Positions 40,275 to 49,671 are shown, counted from the stretch's first letter. The stretch is 64,000 nucleotides of DNA from Candidatus Aquabacterium excrementipullorum (GCA_019112875.1 DXIO01000142.1:43463-107462), one strand, 5' to 3'. Notes: generated by a model from the sequence alone, not told the origin. Program-made: numbers and translations.

Positions 40275-41005
40275 GCGGCACAGGTGCTGCTATCGACTGC
40301 AACCACGTCACGGTGCATTGGGCAGGCGAGCCCGTCTGGCTGCTGCCCGAGCGCGCCGTGTGGTGGCCCGGCGGCGAGGCCTTGTTCGTGGCCGATGTGC
40401 ACCTGGGCAAGGCCGGCACCTACCGTGCGCTGGGCCAGCCTGTGCCCACCGGCACCACCGACGACAACCTCGCGCGCCTGGATGCCCTGTTGACGAAGCA
40501 TGGCGCACGCCATCTGGTGTTCCTGGGCGACCTGCTGCACGCGCCTCAGGGCATCACGGCCGAGTTGCTGCGCAAGGTGTCGGATTGGCGGCTGCGCCAT
40601 CAGGCCGTGGCCATGCACCTGGTGCGCGGCAACCATGACGCGCGTGCCGGCGATCCGCCTCTCAGCCTGGACATCGCGGTGGTCGACGAGCCCTGGCCCA
40701 TCGGGCCCTTCATGGCCTGCCACCACCCCAGGCGCCTGCCCGGCCAGTTCGTGCTGGCCGGTCACCTGCATCCTTCGGTGATGCTGGCCGGGCCGGCGCG
40801 CGACCGCGCACGGCTGCCGTGCTTCTGTGTGGACCAGACCGATTCGAGCGGTGGAGAGCCGCGTGAAGGTCTGGTGGTGCTGCCCGCCTTCGGCGCCTTC
40901 ACAGGCACCCATGGCGTGCAACCGATGCCCAACCGACGCCTCTACGCCGTCGGGGGTGGGGCCGTGTGGCCCCTGCCGCTCAGCGCGCCACCAGCAGGCG
41001 GTTGA
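40271..41005 (+). CDS. pdeM: Ligase-associated DNA damage response endonuclease PdeM
   Basis: 244-residue calcineurin-like metallophosphoesterase. Metal ligands appear in order: [23 protein letters not shown] and AGHLHPS. PdeM-family proteins complete the ligase/helicase/exonuclease module. The ATG at 40271 overlaps the helicase stop by 4 bp; a longer in-frame start inside the helicase gene is unlikely. Its last 26 bp overlap the 3' end of the converging tolC gene. Confidence 0.92.
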   Translation: MSGTGAAIDCNHVTVHWAGEPVWLLPERAVWWPGGEALFVADVHLGKAGTYRALGQPVPTGTTDDNLARLDALLTKHGARHLVFLGDLLHAPQGITAELLRKVSDWRLRHQAVAMHLVRGNHDARAGDPPLSLDIAVVDEPWPIGPFMACHHPRRLPGQFVLAGHLHPSVMLAGPARDRARLPCFCVDQTDSSGGEPREGLVVLPAFGAFTGTHGVQPMPNRRLYAVGGGAVWPLPLSAPPAGG

Positions 41006-42401
41006 GCGTTTCCAGGTCGTCGGGCTTGAGCGAACCGCTGGCCTGACGCAGCTTCATCGTGGCCACGATCACGTCGTAGCGGGCCTTGTACAGGTCCTTC
41101 TGCGTGCTGGCCAGGGCCGTCTGCGCATCCAGCACGTCCTTGTTGACGCGCACGCCCACGCGGTAACCCAGTTGCGTGGCTTCCAGGGCCAGCTTGGCCG
41201 AGCTCTCAGCGGCTTCCAGGGCCTTGACCTGGGCCTGGCCTGATTGCACACCGAAGAAGGCCTGGCGGGTGGCCAGGGTTACCGTGCGCTTGGCGTTGTC
41301 CAGGTCGCGCTCGCTCTTTTCTTCCAGCGCCAGGGCCTCGCGGATCTTGTTCTGCGTGGCGAAGCCGGCGAATACCGGCACGTTCACTTCCACGCCGATG
41401 CTGGAGTTGGTGCCATCGCTGGCCTTGACGGTGGCCGAGCCGCTGCCGGTGATGTCCGTTTTGCTGACCGACGCGACCAGATCGGCCGTGGGCAGGTGGC
41501 CGGCCTTGGCCCGGGTGGTTTCCAGCTTGGCGTATTCCAGGCCCACCTGGGCCTTGCGGATGGCGGCGGAGTTCGGGGTCAGACTGACCCATTCCTCGGC
41601 GGTGGCCGGTTGCAGCGGGGGCAGCATCACCGGCGTCATCAGGCCGGCAGGTTGCACGTTGGTGCGGCCCACCAACTGGTCGAGCGCGGCGCTCTTGACC
41701 TGCACGTCGTTCTGCGCGGCGATCTCCTGCGCGGTGGCCAGGTCATGGCGGGCCTGGGCTTCGCGCGTGTCGGTGATGGTGGCGTTGCCCACCTCGAAGT
41801 TGCGCTTGGCCGAGGCCAGTTGCTCGGCCAGCGCGGCCTTGTTGGCCTGGGCGGTGGAGAGCACGTCCTGGGCGGCCAGCACGTCGAAGTAGGCCTGCGT
41901 CAGGCGCACCAGCAGATCGTCCTCGGCCGTCTTGAGGTCGGCGTCGGCGGCGATCAGCGATTGATCGGCCTGGTCGATGATGGCCGACAGCTCGGCGTTG
42001 AACAGCGATTGGCGGGCCTGCAGGGCCAGCGACTTGCTGGTGATGGAGTAATTGTTCGAGTTGGTGCCCGTGGCCGCCAGCGCGGCACGCTGCGCCGTCG
42101 TCAGCTCCAGGTCGGAATCGAAGTGCTGGCGGTAGATCGAGCCCTTCAGGCCGATCTGCGGCAGTCGCTGGCCGCGGGCCTGGGCGGCCTTGTACTCGGT
42201 GGAGTCGGCCTGGGCCTTGGCGGCCAGGTAGGCGGCGTCATAGCCCCGTGCCGCCTGGTAGAGCTCCACCAGACTTTGCGCCTGGGCGCCCGCTGCCATG
42301 CCGGCCAGCATCAGGGCGACCGCGAGGGGGGCGCGGGCAAAGGCTTCCCGGGAGCGCTGCAGGGCGTTCGGGCGGGAGGGGCGAGGTGCGCGGATCGGCA
42401 T
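40980..42401 (-). CDS. tolC: TolC-family outer membrane efflux protein
   Basis: 473-residue outer-membrane channel. Signal peptide (LAVALMLAGMAAGAQA) followed by SLVELYQAARGYD, then two structural repeats of long helices with heptad patterns (SAKRNFEVGNATITDTREAQ, LATAQEIAAQNDV; later TQLGYRVGVRVNKDVLDAQ). It is the outer channel for the RND pump and possibly type I secretion. The start MPIRAPRP (42401) is preferred over an upstream ATG at 42449 because AAGGA lies before it. It follows the PCMT-like gene on the same strand. Confidence 0.93.
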   Translation of the reverse strand: MPIRAPRPSRPNALQRSREAFARAPLAVALMLAGMAAGAQAQSLVELYQAARGYDAAYLAAKAQADSTEYKAAQARGQRLPQIGLKGSIYRQHFDSDLELTTAQRAALAATGTNSNNYSITSKSLALQARQSLFNAELSAIIDQADQSLIAADADLKTAEDDLLVRLTQAYFDVLAAQDVLSTAQANKAALAEQLASAKRNFEVGNATITDTREAQARHDLATAQEIAAQNDVQVKSAALDQLVGRTNVQPAGLMTPVMLPPLQPATAEEWVSLTPNSAAIRKAQVGLEYAKLETTRAKAGHLPTADLVASVSKTDITGSGSATVKASDGTNSSIGVEVNVPVFAGFATQNKIREALALEEKSERDLDNAKRTVTLATRQAFFGVQSGQAQVKALEAAESSAKLALEATQLGYRVGVRVNKDVLDAQTALASTQKDLYKARYDVIVATMKLRQASGSLKPDDLETLNRLLVAR

Positions 42402-42451
42402 GGAGGAGGGTCCTTCTGGGTGCGACTGGAAACTGCAGAGAGGCATCAAGA

Positions 42452-42472
42452 GGCCGGCTTGTGGCGCCGGCC
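42452..42472 (-). other. Hairpin between the PCMT-like gene and tolC
   Basis: GGCCGGC (42452-42458) pairs with GCCGGCC (42466-42472), 7-nt loop. It lies in the 78-bp gap between the two genes. Weak U-tail, so partial terminator or attenuator at most. Confidence 0.4.
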
Positions 42473-42479
42473 GGAATCA

Positions 42480-43133
42480 TCAGAACGTGAAGGGGCGGTC
42501 CGTCGCCAGGCCGTCCAGCGGCGGAGCGATGGTGTCGAACAGCTCTTCGTGCGTGAGCTGGCCCTGTTCGTTCTTGGTGTAGAGCTTGGCCTGCATCACC
42601 GGCTCGCGGCCTTCGATGGCCAGCAGGCGGCCGCCAGGCTTGAGCTGGTCGAACAGGGCCTGGGGCACGGCGGTGACCGAGCCCGTCAGCACGATGGCGG
42701 AATAGGGGCCCTGGGCGGCGAAACCCTGGGCGCCGTCGGCTTCGACGATCTCGGCGTTGCTGACCTGGGCCTTGCGCAGGTTGTTGCGGGCCAGCGACAC
42801 CAGCTCGGTCTTGTTCTCGAGGGCGATCACGCGTTGGGCCTTGTGGGCCAGCAGGGCGGTCACGTAGCCGGAGCCAGCGCCGATCTGCAGCACGTTGTCG
42901 CGCTTGGACAGGTTCAGGTCCTGCACGATGCGGGCCTCGACCTTAGGGTTGAGCATGGCCTGGCCGGCCGGCAGCGGCACTTCCAGGTCCATGAAAGCCA
43001 GTGCCTGGTGGGCCGGGGGCACGAAATCCTCACGGCGCACGACGGACAGCAGGGCCAGGATCGAGGAGTCCAGAACGTCCCACGGACGGATCTGTTGTTC
43101 GATCATGTTGAAACGGGCTTGTTCGACGTTCAT
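42480..43133 (-). CDS. Protein-L-isoaspartate O-methyltransferase-like protein
   Basis: 217 residues with a SAM-binding Rossmann fold: VLQIGAGSGYVTALLA (GxGxGY motif, about 83-98) and REDFVPP near residue 34, both typical of PCMT. However the isoaspartate-site motif GQTISQP of E. coli Pcm is shortened and changed here (GQAMLNP, residues 57-63), so repair of isoaspartate is doubtful. The start MNVEQARFNM (43133) is the usual one for the group found beside tolC. Function may be another methyl transfer. Confidence 0.85.
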   Translation of the reverse strand: MNVEQARFNMIEQQIRPWDVLDSSILALLSVVRREDFVPPAHQALAFMDLEVPLPAGQAMLNPKVEARIVQDLNLSKRDNVLQIGAGSGYVTALLAHKAQRVIALENKTELVSLARNNLRKAQVSNAEIVEADGAQGFAAQGPYSAIVLTGSVTAVPQALFDQLKPGGRLLAIEGREPVMQAKLYTKNEQGQLTHEELFDTIAPPLDGLATDRPFTF

Positions 43134-43201
43134 GCGCAAAATCCTAGGAATCAAAAGCGTCTGGGGGACGGGCGGCCGCCAATTTCGGCCAGACCACGAT
43201 T

Positions 43202-46200
43202 TTAAGAAGGGTGCGAGCCCCGATCGGCTGAAATTGTGGGGTTAGGCACGCTTTCTGAACCCCATCGACGTTTGATCCACTGCGACAAACGGTCGGTGTA
43301 CCCGTAAATCACTGGGACAACCACCAGGGTCAACACCGAGGAGGCGATCACGCCGCCGATCACGGCCTGGCCCATGGGGGCCCGCTGTTCGGAGCCTTCG
43401 GACAGGGCAAAGGCCAGCGGCACCATGCCGAAAATCATCGCCAGCGTGGTCATCAGGATGGGGCGCAGGCGCACCTTGGCGGCCAGCAGCAGGGCCTCGC
43501 GGCGGGGCAGGGGCGGCTGAAGCTGGCCATCGTCGCCGACCAGGCCTTCGCGGGCACGGTTCGCAAAATCGACCAGCAGGATGGCGTTCTTGGTGACCAG
43601 GCCCATCAGCATGATGATGCCGATCACCGAGAACATGCTGACCGACGAGCCGAACATAAGCAGGGCCAGCACCACGCCGATCAGCGTGAGCGGCAGCGAG
43701 CTCATCAGCGCCAGCGGCTGCGAGAAGCTGCGGAACTGCGAGGCCAGGATCATGTAGATGAAGATCACGGCCAGCGCCAGGGCCGACAGCGCGTAGCCGA
43801 AGGCTTCGATCATGTCCTTGGTGGATCCGCCGAAGCGGCTGCGGTAGCCGGGGGGCAGCGGGTGCTCCTTGAGCACTTTCTGGATGTCGGCGGACACCTC
43901 GCCCACCGAGCGGCCTGTCACGTTGGCGGTGAACTCGACCTCGCGGTTCAGGTCGCGCCGGTTGATCTGCGTGGGGCCGGTGCCCTCGGTGATGCGGGCC
44001 ACCTGGGACAGGCGCAGCACTTGCGGTTCGCCCGTGCCGCTCTGGTTGCCGGGGTTGATCACCAGGCGCGTGTCGGCGATGCTGGTGATGTCCTGCCGGG
44101 CCGATGGGGTCAAGGAGACGCGGATGTCGTAGTTCTCGTCGTCGTCGGCGCGCCAGCTGCCGGCCACGCGGCCGCTGACCATCACGTCCAGCGCACGGCT
44201 AATGGACGACACCGTGAGGCCCCGGTCGGCGGCGGCGTCGCGGTCCACGGCCACGTTCAACGTCGGCTTGCTGGGCTTGAGGCTGGTGTCGATGTCCACC
44301 AGGCCAGGGATCTTCTGCAGGCGCTGCATCAGGTCCTGGCTCAGGCGGTCCAGCGTGGCCAGGTCGGTGCCCTGGATGGACAGCTGGATGGGCTTGAGCC
44401 CCGCCACCGAATCGAGCACGCCCACCTGCGTCACCGTGATGCCTGGGATCTGGCTCAGCGCCTGGCGCATCGGCGCTGACAACTGATCGACATTGCGCAT
44501 GCGCTGCAGCCGGTCCTTCAGCCGCACGTAGATCGAGACTTGGTTGCGGCCCAGCGCGGCGCCCGTGTTGATGGTGGCCAGCGTGTAGCGCACCTCGGGC
44601 ATCGCGCGGATCACCTTGTCAACCTGGCGGGTGCGCGCTTCGGTGGCCTCGATGGCGGTGCCGGGCGGCGTGTAGAAACTGACATAGGTCTCGCTGAAAT
44701 CTGCGCGCGGCACGAACTCGGTGCCCAGGAGCGGCATCAGCAATACGCTGAGCACCAGGCTGCCGCCGGCCACCAGCAGCGTGATGGCGGGGTGATCCAG
44801 CGACCAGGCCAGCAGCGATTGATAACCGTGCGAGAGCGAGTCGGTGCGGCGCTCGAACCAGCCGGTCACGCGGCCGATGCTGCGGTCGTACCAGGTCTTG
44901 GCGCCTTCGCGCGCGCCATGCAAGGCCGGGTCGTGCCACACGCTGGACAGCATCGGATCGAGCGTGAAGCTCACGAACATCGAGATGCCCACGGCCGCCA
45001 CGATGGTGAGGCCGAACTCGTGGAAGAACTTGCCGATGATGCCGCCCATGAAGCCGATGGGCAGGAACACCGCGACGATGGACAGCGTGGTGGCCAGCAC
45101 GGCCAGGCCGATCTCACGCGTGCCGTCCAGCGAGGCCTGCAGCGCGCCCTTGCCCATCTGCACGTGGCGCACGATGTTCTCGCGCACCACGATGGCGTCG
45201 TCGATCAGCAGGCCCACGCTCAGGCTCAGCGCCATCAGCGTCAGCATGTTGATCGAGAAGCCGAAGGCGTACATGAAGAAGAAGGTGCCGATGATCGAGA
45301 TCGGCAAGGTCAGCCCCGTGATCACCGTGGAGCGCCACGAGTTCAGGAATAGAAAGACGATGCCCACCGTGAGCAGCGCGCCTTCTATCAGCGTCTGGCG
45401 CACGGTGCTCACGGCCACCTCGATGGGGCGGCTGTTGTCGCGCACGATGCGCAGCTCGGTGCCAGGCGGCAGCTCGGCCTGCGCGTCGGCCACGGCCTTC
45501 TTGATGCCGCGCACCACGTCGATGGTGTTCTCGCCCTGGGCCTTGAGCACCTCCAGGCCCAGCGCGCGCTGGCCGTCGATCAGGGCCAGGCTGTCGATCT
45601 CCTGCGGGCCATCGACCACGTCGGCGACCTGGCCCAGGCGGATGGGCTGCCCGCCACGCGAGGCGATGATCAGGCGCTCGAAATCCTCCACGCGGCGCAG
45701 TCGCGCGTCGATCTGCACCACGCGGTCCTGGTCACGCGTACGCACGCTGCCGGCGGGCTGGTCCTGGTTCTCCTGCGCGACGGCGCTCAGCACCTGATCC
45801 GGGCCGATGCCCAGCGCCTCCATGGCTTGCGGGCGCAGGTAAACATTGATCTCGCGCTTGGTGGCGCCCACCAGGTTCACGGTGCCCACGCCGGGCACGT
45901 TCTCCAGCCGCTTGCGCAGCACCTGGTCGGCGTAGGTGGACAGCGTGACGGTCGGCACCTTGCCGCCGGGCGAGCTGAGCGCCAGCGACAGGATGGGCCG
46001 GTTGGCCGGGTCGAAGCGCTGCACGCGTGGCTCTTCCACCTCGTCGCGCAGCAGGGGCCGCAGGATGGCGATCTTCTCGCGCACGTCGTCGGCGGCGCGG
46101 CGGCTGTCCACATCCAGGTTGAACTGCACGATCACCACGGCCGTGCCTTCGTACGAGCGCGAGTAGATCTGGTTGATGCCGGCGATGGTGTTGACGGCCT

Positions 46201-46405
46201 CCTCGACCTTGCGCGTCACCTCCGATTCGACGATGGCCGGCGAGGCGCCGGGGTAATCCATCTGCACGGCGATGGTCGGGAACTCGATGTCGGGGAATTG
46301 GTCGACCTTGAGCCGCTGGTACGAGAACAGGCCCAGCACCACCAGCGCCGCCATCATCATGGTGGCCAGCACGGGGTTGCCGATGGACAGGCGGGTGAAC
46401 CACAT
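43202..46405 (-). CDS. RND efflux permease (AcrB/HAE-1-like)
   Basis: 1067-residue inner-membrane proton-driven pump with twelve membrane helices and two large periplasmic loops. The proton-relay residues are present: the Asp-Asp pair in GLLIDDAIVV (TM4) and the Lys in GLVTKNAILLVDFA (TM10). The N-terminal SIGNPVLATMMMAALVVLG, then DYPGASPAIVESEVT, is typical. It begins 6 bp after the adaptor gene. Substrate not predictable; hydrophobic compounds or drugs are usual. Confidence 0.95.
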   Translation of the reverse strand: MWFTRLSIGNPVLATMMMAALVVLGLFSYQRLKVDQFPDIEFPTIAVQMDYPGASPAIVESEVTRKVEEAVNTIAGINQIYSRSYEGTAVVIVQFNLDVDSRRAADDVREKIAILRPLLRDEVEEPRVQRFDPANRPILSLALSSPGGKVPTVTLSTYADQVLRKRLENVPGVGTVNLVGATKREINVYLRPQAMEALGIGPDQVLSAVAQENQDQPAGSVRTRDQDRVVQIDARLRRVEDFERLIIASRGGQPIRLGQVADVVDGPQEIDSLALIDGQRALGLEVLKAQGENTIDVVRGIKKAVADAQAELPPGTELRIVRDNSRPIEVAVSTVRQTLIEGALLTVGIVFLFLNSWRSTVITGLTLPISIIGTFFFMYAFGFSINMLTLMALSLSVGLLIDDAIVVRENIVRHVQMGKGALQASLDGTREIGLAVLATTLSIVAVFLPIGFMGGIIGKFFHEFGLTIVAAVGISMFVSFTLDPMLSSVWHDPALHGAREGAKTWYDRSIGRVTGWFERRTDSLSHGYQSLLAWSLDHPAITLLVAGGSLVLSVLLMPLLGTEFVPRADFSETYVSFYTPPGTAIEATEARTRQVDKVIRAMPEVRYTLATINTGAALGRNQVSIYVRLKDRLQRMRNVDQLSAPMRQALSQIPGITVTQVGVLDSVAGLKPIQLSIQGTDLATLDRLSQDLMQRLQKIPGLVDIDTSLKPSKPTLNVAVDRDAAADRGLTVSSISRALDVMVSGRVAGSWRADDDENYDIRVSLTPSARQDITSIADTRLVINPGNQSGTGEPQVLRLSQVARITEGTGPTQINRRDLNREVEFTANVTGRSVGEVSADIQKVLKEHPLPPGYRSRFGGSTKDMIEAFGYALSALALAVIFIYMILASQFRSFSQPLALMSSLPLTLIGVVLALLMFGSSVSMFSVIGIIMLMGLVTKNAILLVDFANRAREGLVGDDGQLQPPLPRREALLLAAKVRLRPILMTTLAMIFGMVPLAFALSEGSEQRAPMGQAVIGGVIASSVLTLVVVPVIYGYTDRLSQWIKRRWGSESVPNPTISADRGSHPS

Positions 46406-46411
46406 GGCGGG

Positions 46412-47566
46412 TCAGGGCTTCGTGGCTGGCGTGGCGGTGGAGGCATCCTCCACCACGGTGCCGGGGCGCAGCAGGCCGATGGTGTCGCGCAGCACGCGCT
46501 CACCGGGCTGTACGCCCGTGGCGATGGCCACCATCGGCGCGGCATCGCCTTCGATGCGGCCACCCACGCCGAGTGTGACGGGCAGATGCTCGATGCGCGC
46601 GCCGCGCAGCGCCTGCACGAAGGGCCCGGTGGCGCCCGCGCGCACGGCGGCGCGCGGCAGCACCACGGCCTCGGCGCGTGACAGATCCAGCTGCCCCTGC
46701 GCGAACAGCCCCTGGCGCAAAGCAGGGTGGGGCGCCACCGACAGGTAGACCATCACCGCGCGCGTGCCGGCCGTGGCGCTGGGGTTGATGCGCGCCACCC
46801 TCACGGCCAGCTTGTCCGGCAGACCATCGACCGACAGCCAGCCCGGCGTGCCCACGCGCACCTGGGCCACGTCTTCGGGCTTGAGCGCGGCTTCGAGTTC
46901 CACGCGCGACAGGTCCACGATCTCGACGATGCGGGCATCGGGTGCCAAACGCTCGCCCGCCTGCGCGAACTGCTGCGACACCAAGCCGTTGATCGGGCTG
47001 CTGAGCTGGGTGTCGCTCACGGCCTTGGCCGCGACCTTGGCGGCGGCCTGCGCGGCCTGCAAGGTAGCCTTGGCCGCCGCTTCATTGGACACGGCCGTGT
47101 CCAGCGCGTTCTTGGAGATGAAGCCCTGCGCCACCAGCGCCTGGTTGTTCTCCAGCGTTTGTTTGGCGATCTGCCATTGCGCCTGGGCCGAGGCCGCCTG
47201 CTGGCGGGCCTGCTCCAGGCGGTTGCCGTACTCGTCGGTGTCGATGCGGGCGATCAGCTGGCCGCGCGACACCTTGTCGCCTTCGCGCACGCTCAAGCTT
47301 TGCAGCTCGCCGCTCACGCGCGCCTTGATCACCACGCTGTCCACCGCGCGCAGGCTGCCGGAGATGTCGATGGTGCGCGAGAGCATCAGGCGCTTTGCCT
47401 CGACCAGGTCGCCGTTGCCCAGGCGCAAGGTGCCCTGGCTGCTGGCCTGGCCCGTCTGCGTGATCTGCGCGCGTTCGGCCTGCCGCGCCAGGATCGCCCG
47501 CGTGATGCCGCCCGCCAGGGCCAGCAAAGCCACGCCGCCCAAGAGCCACCGTTGCCAGCGCTTCAT
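46412..47566 (-). CDS. RND efflux periplasmic adaptor subunit
   Basis: 384-residue membrane fusion protein. An N-terminal anchor (WLLGGVALLALAGGI) without a lipobox Cys; lipoyl half-motifs VVIKARVSGELQSLSVREGD and AVSDTQLSSPINGLVSQQF flank a helical hairpin (about 115-185), then beta-barrel and membrane-proximal domains. It links the RND pump to TolC. Its start overlaps the TetR stop by 4 bp. Confidence 0.93.
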   Translation of the reverse strand: MKRWQRWLLGGVALLALAGGITRAILARQAERAQITQTGQASSQGTLRLGNGDLVEAKRLMLSRTIDISGSLRAVDSVVIKARVSGELQSLSVREGDKVSRGQLIARIDTDEYGNRLEQARQQAASAQAQWQIAKQTLENNQALVAQGFISKNALDTAVSNEAAAKATLQAAQAAAKVAAKAVSDTQLSSPINGLVSQQFAQAGERLAPDARIVEIVDLSRVELEAALKPEDVAQVRVGTPGWLSVDGLPDKLAVRVARINPSATAGTRAVMVYLSVAPHPALRQGLFAQGQLDLSRAEAVVLPRAAVRAGATGPFVQALRGARIEHLPVTLGVGGRIEGDAAPMVAIATGVQPGERVLRDTIGLLRPGTVVEDASTATPATKP

Positions 47567-48264
47567 GCGTGGCCTCGGGACGTGTTGACCTCAGCGTCCT
47601 TGCGCACTTCCAACCCGTGCAGCAGCAGTTCCATTTGTGTTCTCATGAAGGTGTCCGCGTCCAACGGGAAAGGGTGGTCGGCTACGCTGCCCATGCAATA
47701 GGGATACAGCATCAGGAACTGCGCCGACGCCATCAGCGACTGCACCACAGCCGTCACGTCGACGGGCCGGAACTCACCGCGCGCCACGCCTCGCTCCACC
47801 GCGCGGCCCAGCAGTTGGTGCGTGGGCACGATCACCTCGTCCAGGTAGAACTTCGCCAGCTCCGGCATGTTGCCCACATCGGCCACCACCAGCTTGAAGA
47901 TGCCCGAGGCCTTGGAGTTCCCGATGCGGCTCCACCAGGTGTGCATCAGCGTGTGCAGCAACTCGGAGGTGGGGCCTTCGAAGCGATCCACGATGTCGCT
48001 GCCTTCGGTCAGCACCGTCACCACGGAGTTGCGCACCACGGCCTTGAACAGATCGTCCTTGCTGGGGTAGTACAGGTACAGCGTGCCCTTCGATACACCG
48101 GCCTGCCGCGCCACATCGTCCATGCGCGTGGCCGCCAGCCCCTTGCTCACGAACTGCGCGAGCGCCGCGTCCAGCAGCTCCTGCGGGCGCTCGGCCTTGC
48201 GGCGTTGCCTGGCAGGAGGCGGGGCGATGGCGTCGCCGGGCGGCGGTGCCGGTGTCTTGGGCAT
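47563..48264 (-). CDS. TetR-family repressor of the RND efflux operon
   Basis: 233 residues. The N-terminal helix-turn-helix is at about 22-66 (ELLDAALAQFVSKGLAATRM, VARQAGVSKGTLYLYYPSKD), followed by an AcrR-like ligand domain. The ATG at 48264 is chosen because further upstream the frame runs through the operator and the opposite-strand genes. It heads the regulator-adaptor-permease operon and a matching palindrome lies 18-39 bp upstream, so autorepression of the operon is likely. Confidence 0.92.
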   Translation of the reverse strand: MPKTPAPPPGDAIAPPPARQRRKAERPQELLDAALAQFVSKGLAATRMDDVARQAGVSKGTLYLYYPSKDDLFKAVVRNSVVTVLTEGSDIVDRFEGPTSELLHTLMHTWWSRIGNSKASGIFKLVVADVGNMPELAKFYLDEVIVPTHQLLGRAVERGVARGEFRPVDVTAVVQSLMASAQFLMLYPYCMGSVADHPFPLDADTFMRTQMELLLHGLEVRKDAEVNTSRGHA

Positions 48265-48281
48265 GGATGCGAACTGCTTGG

Positions 48282-48303
48282 TTAATGACTGGTCAGTCAG
48301 TAA
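48282..48303. promoter_or_regulatory. TetR-type operator
   Basis: Perfect core palindrome TGACTG-GT-CAGTCA (48286-48299), extended by TTAA on the left and GTAA on the right to a 22-bp near-palindrome. Its place between the divergent TetR-efflux operon and the thioesterase gene is as expected for the TetR protein's own operator. Confidence 0.7.
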
Positions 48304-48372
48304 TGGTAGGCGCGTCCCGCCGTGCAGGTCAAGCCACCCATGCCCGGGGCGCTTGCCCAATAATCGCCACCC

Positions 48373-48828
48373 ATGAGCAAGCCCACGCCCACCACCCGCG
48401 CCGATTACGCGCACCTGAGCACCATCACCACGCGCTGGATGGACAACGACGTCTACGGCCACGTCAACAACGTCACCTACTACAGCTACTTCGACACGGC
48501 GGTGAACCGCTACCTGATCGAAGCCGGCGTGCTGGACATCCACGCCGGCGCGGTGATCGGCCTGGTCATCGAGACGCACTGCAATTACTTCGCCTCGCTG
48601 GCCTTCCCGAAGGACGTGCAGGCCGGCATCCGCGTGGCCCACATGGGCCGCAGCAGCGTGCGCTACGAGATCGGCCTGTTCGAGGTGGGGCAAGAGGCGG
48701 CCGCCGCCACTGGCCACTTCGTGCACGTCTATGTGGACCGCGAAACGCGCCGCCCCGTGGCCCAGCTGCCCGAGGACTTCGCCGCCGCGCTGCAGCGTCT
48801 GCGCGTCGATGCGGCGCCCGCCGCTTGA
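48373..48828 (+). CDS. Acyl-CoA thioesterase, 4HBT hotdog family
   Basis: 151-residue hotdog-fold protein. The 4HBT signature is [20 protein letters not shown], with Asp25 or Asp27 of DxDxxGHxN type as the catalytic acid. It hydrolyses acyl- or aroyl-CoA; chain preference unknown. Divergent from the TetR gene across the operator, and 15 bp before the nitroreductase gene, so the two are likely co-transcribed and possibly touched by the same repressor. Confidence 0.88.
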   Translation: MSKPTPTTRADYAHLSTITTRWMDNDVYGHVNNVTYYSYFDTAVNRYLIEAGVLDIHAGAVIGLVIETHCNYFASLAFPKDVQAGIRVAHMGRSSVRYEIGLFEVGQEAAAATGHFVHVYVDRETRRPVAQLPEDFAAALQRLRVDAAPAA

Positions 48829-48843
48829 GCAGAAAGTCGAGCC

Positions 48844-49578
48844 ATGAGCAGCCCTGCCTCCCAGCCCCGCCAGGATCCACCGATCACGCCCGAGCACACC
48901 GCCGCCGTCGATCACGCGATCACTTCGCGCCGCTCCATCCGCCGCTTCCTGCCCGCCGAGGTGCCGCGTGAGGTGATCGAAGACATCCTGCGCGTGGCCG
49001 CCCGCGCGCCCTCGGGCACCAACACCCAGCCCTGGAAGGTGCACGTGCTCACCGGCCAGTCGCGCCAGACCCTGGTCGACCGCGTCACCGCCGCCTACGA
49101 GGCTGAAGGCAACGCCCACCGCCACCAGGAGCAGTACGCCTACTACCCCGCGCAATGGGTGCCGCCCTACATCGACCGCCGCCGCAAGGTGGGCTGGGAT
49201 CTCTACGGCCTGCTGGGCCTGGAACGCGGCGACAAAGCCGGCATGCACGCGCAGCACCGCCGCAACTACGCCTTCTTCGATGCTCCCGTGGGCCTGATCT
49301 TCACGATCGACAAGATCATGGGCCAGGGCAGCTGGCTGGATTACGGCATGTTCCTGCAGAGCATCATGGTCGCCGCGCGCGGCCGGGGCCTGGACACCTG
49401 CCCGCAGGCCGCCTGGAACCAGTTCCACTCGGTGATCGCCGAGGTGCTCGGCGTGGACGAATCGTCCGAAATGGTCGTGGTCGGGATGGCACTGGGTTAC
49501 GCCGAGCCCGATGCGATTGAAAATACCTTGCTGACCGAGCGCGAAAGCGTCGCCAGCTTCACCCAGTTTCTCGGGTAA
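48844..49578 (+). CDS. Nitroreductase family flavoprotein
   Basis: 244-residue FMN-dependent oxidoreductase. FMN-binding motifs: SRRSIRRFLPAEV near the N-terminus, ARAPSGTNTQPWKVHVLTG, and the C-terminal VVVGMALGYAEPDA. It would reduce nitro-aromatics, quinones or enoate-like compounds with NAD(P)H. Length and motif spacing are typical for the NfnB/BluB-like superfamily. Physiological substrate unknown. Confidence 0.9.
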   Translation: MSSPASQPRQDPPITPEHTAAVDHAITSRRSIRRFLPAEVPREVIEDILRVAARAPSGTNTQPWKVHVLTGQSRQTLVDRVTAAYEAEGNAHRHQEQYAYYPAQWVPPYIDRRRKVGWDLYGLLGLERGDKAGMHAQHRRNYAFFDAPVGLIFTIDKIMGQGSWLDYGMFLQSIMVAARGRGLDTCPQAAWNQFHSVIAEVLGVDESSEMVVVGMALGYAEPDAIENTLLTERESVASFTQFLG

Positions 49579-49671
49579 ACCCCAACCAGTCAGGCCTGGT
49601 TAATCCGACTACATTGATTGTCTGATTTTCCCCAGACCTGTTTTTCGCTGTCCGTTCCGGAGGTAGTTTCC

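Noticed and set aside
47563..49428. A 621-codon minus-strand frame that could be a TetR fusion protein
   Set aside because: Only the last 233 codons have protein-like features; the rest is antisense to the thioesterase and nitroreductase genes and would run through the operator.
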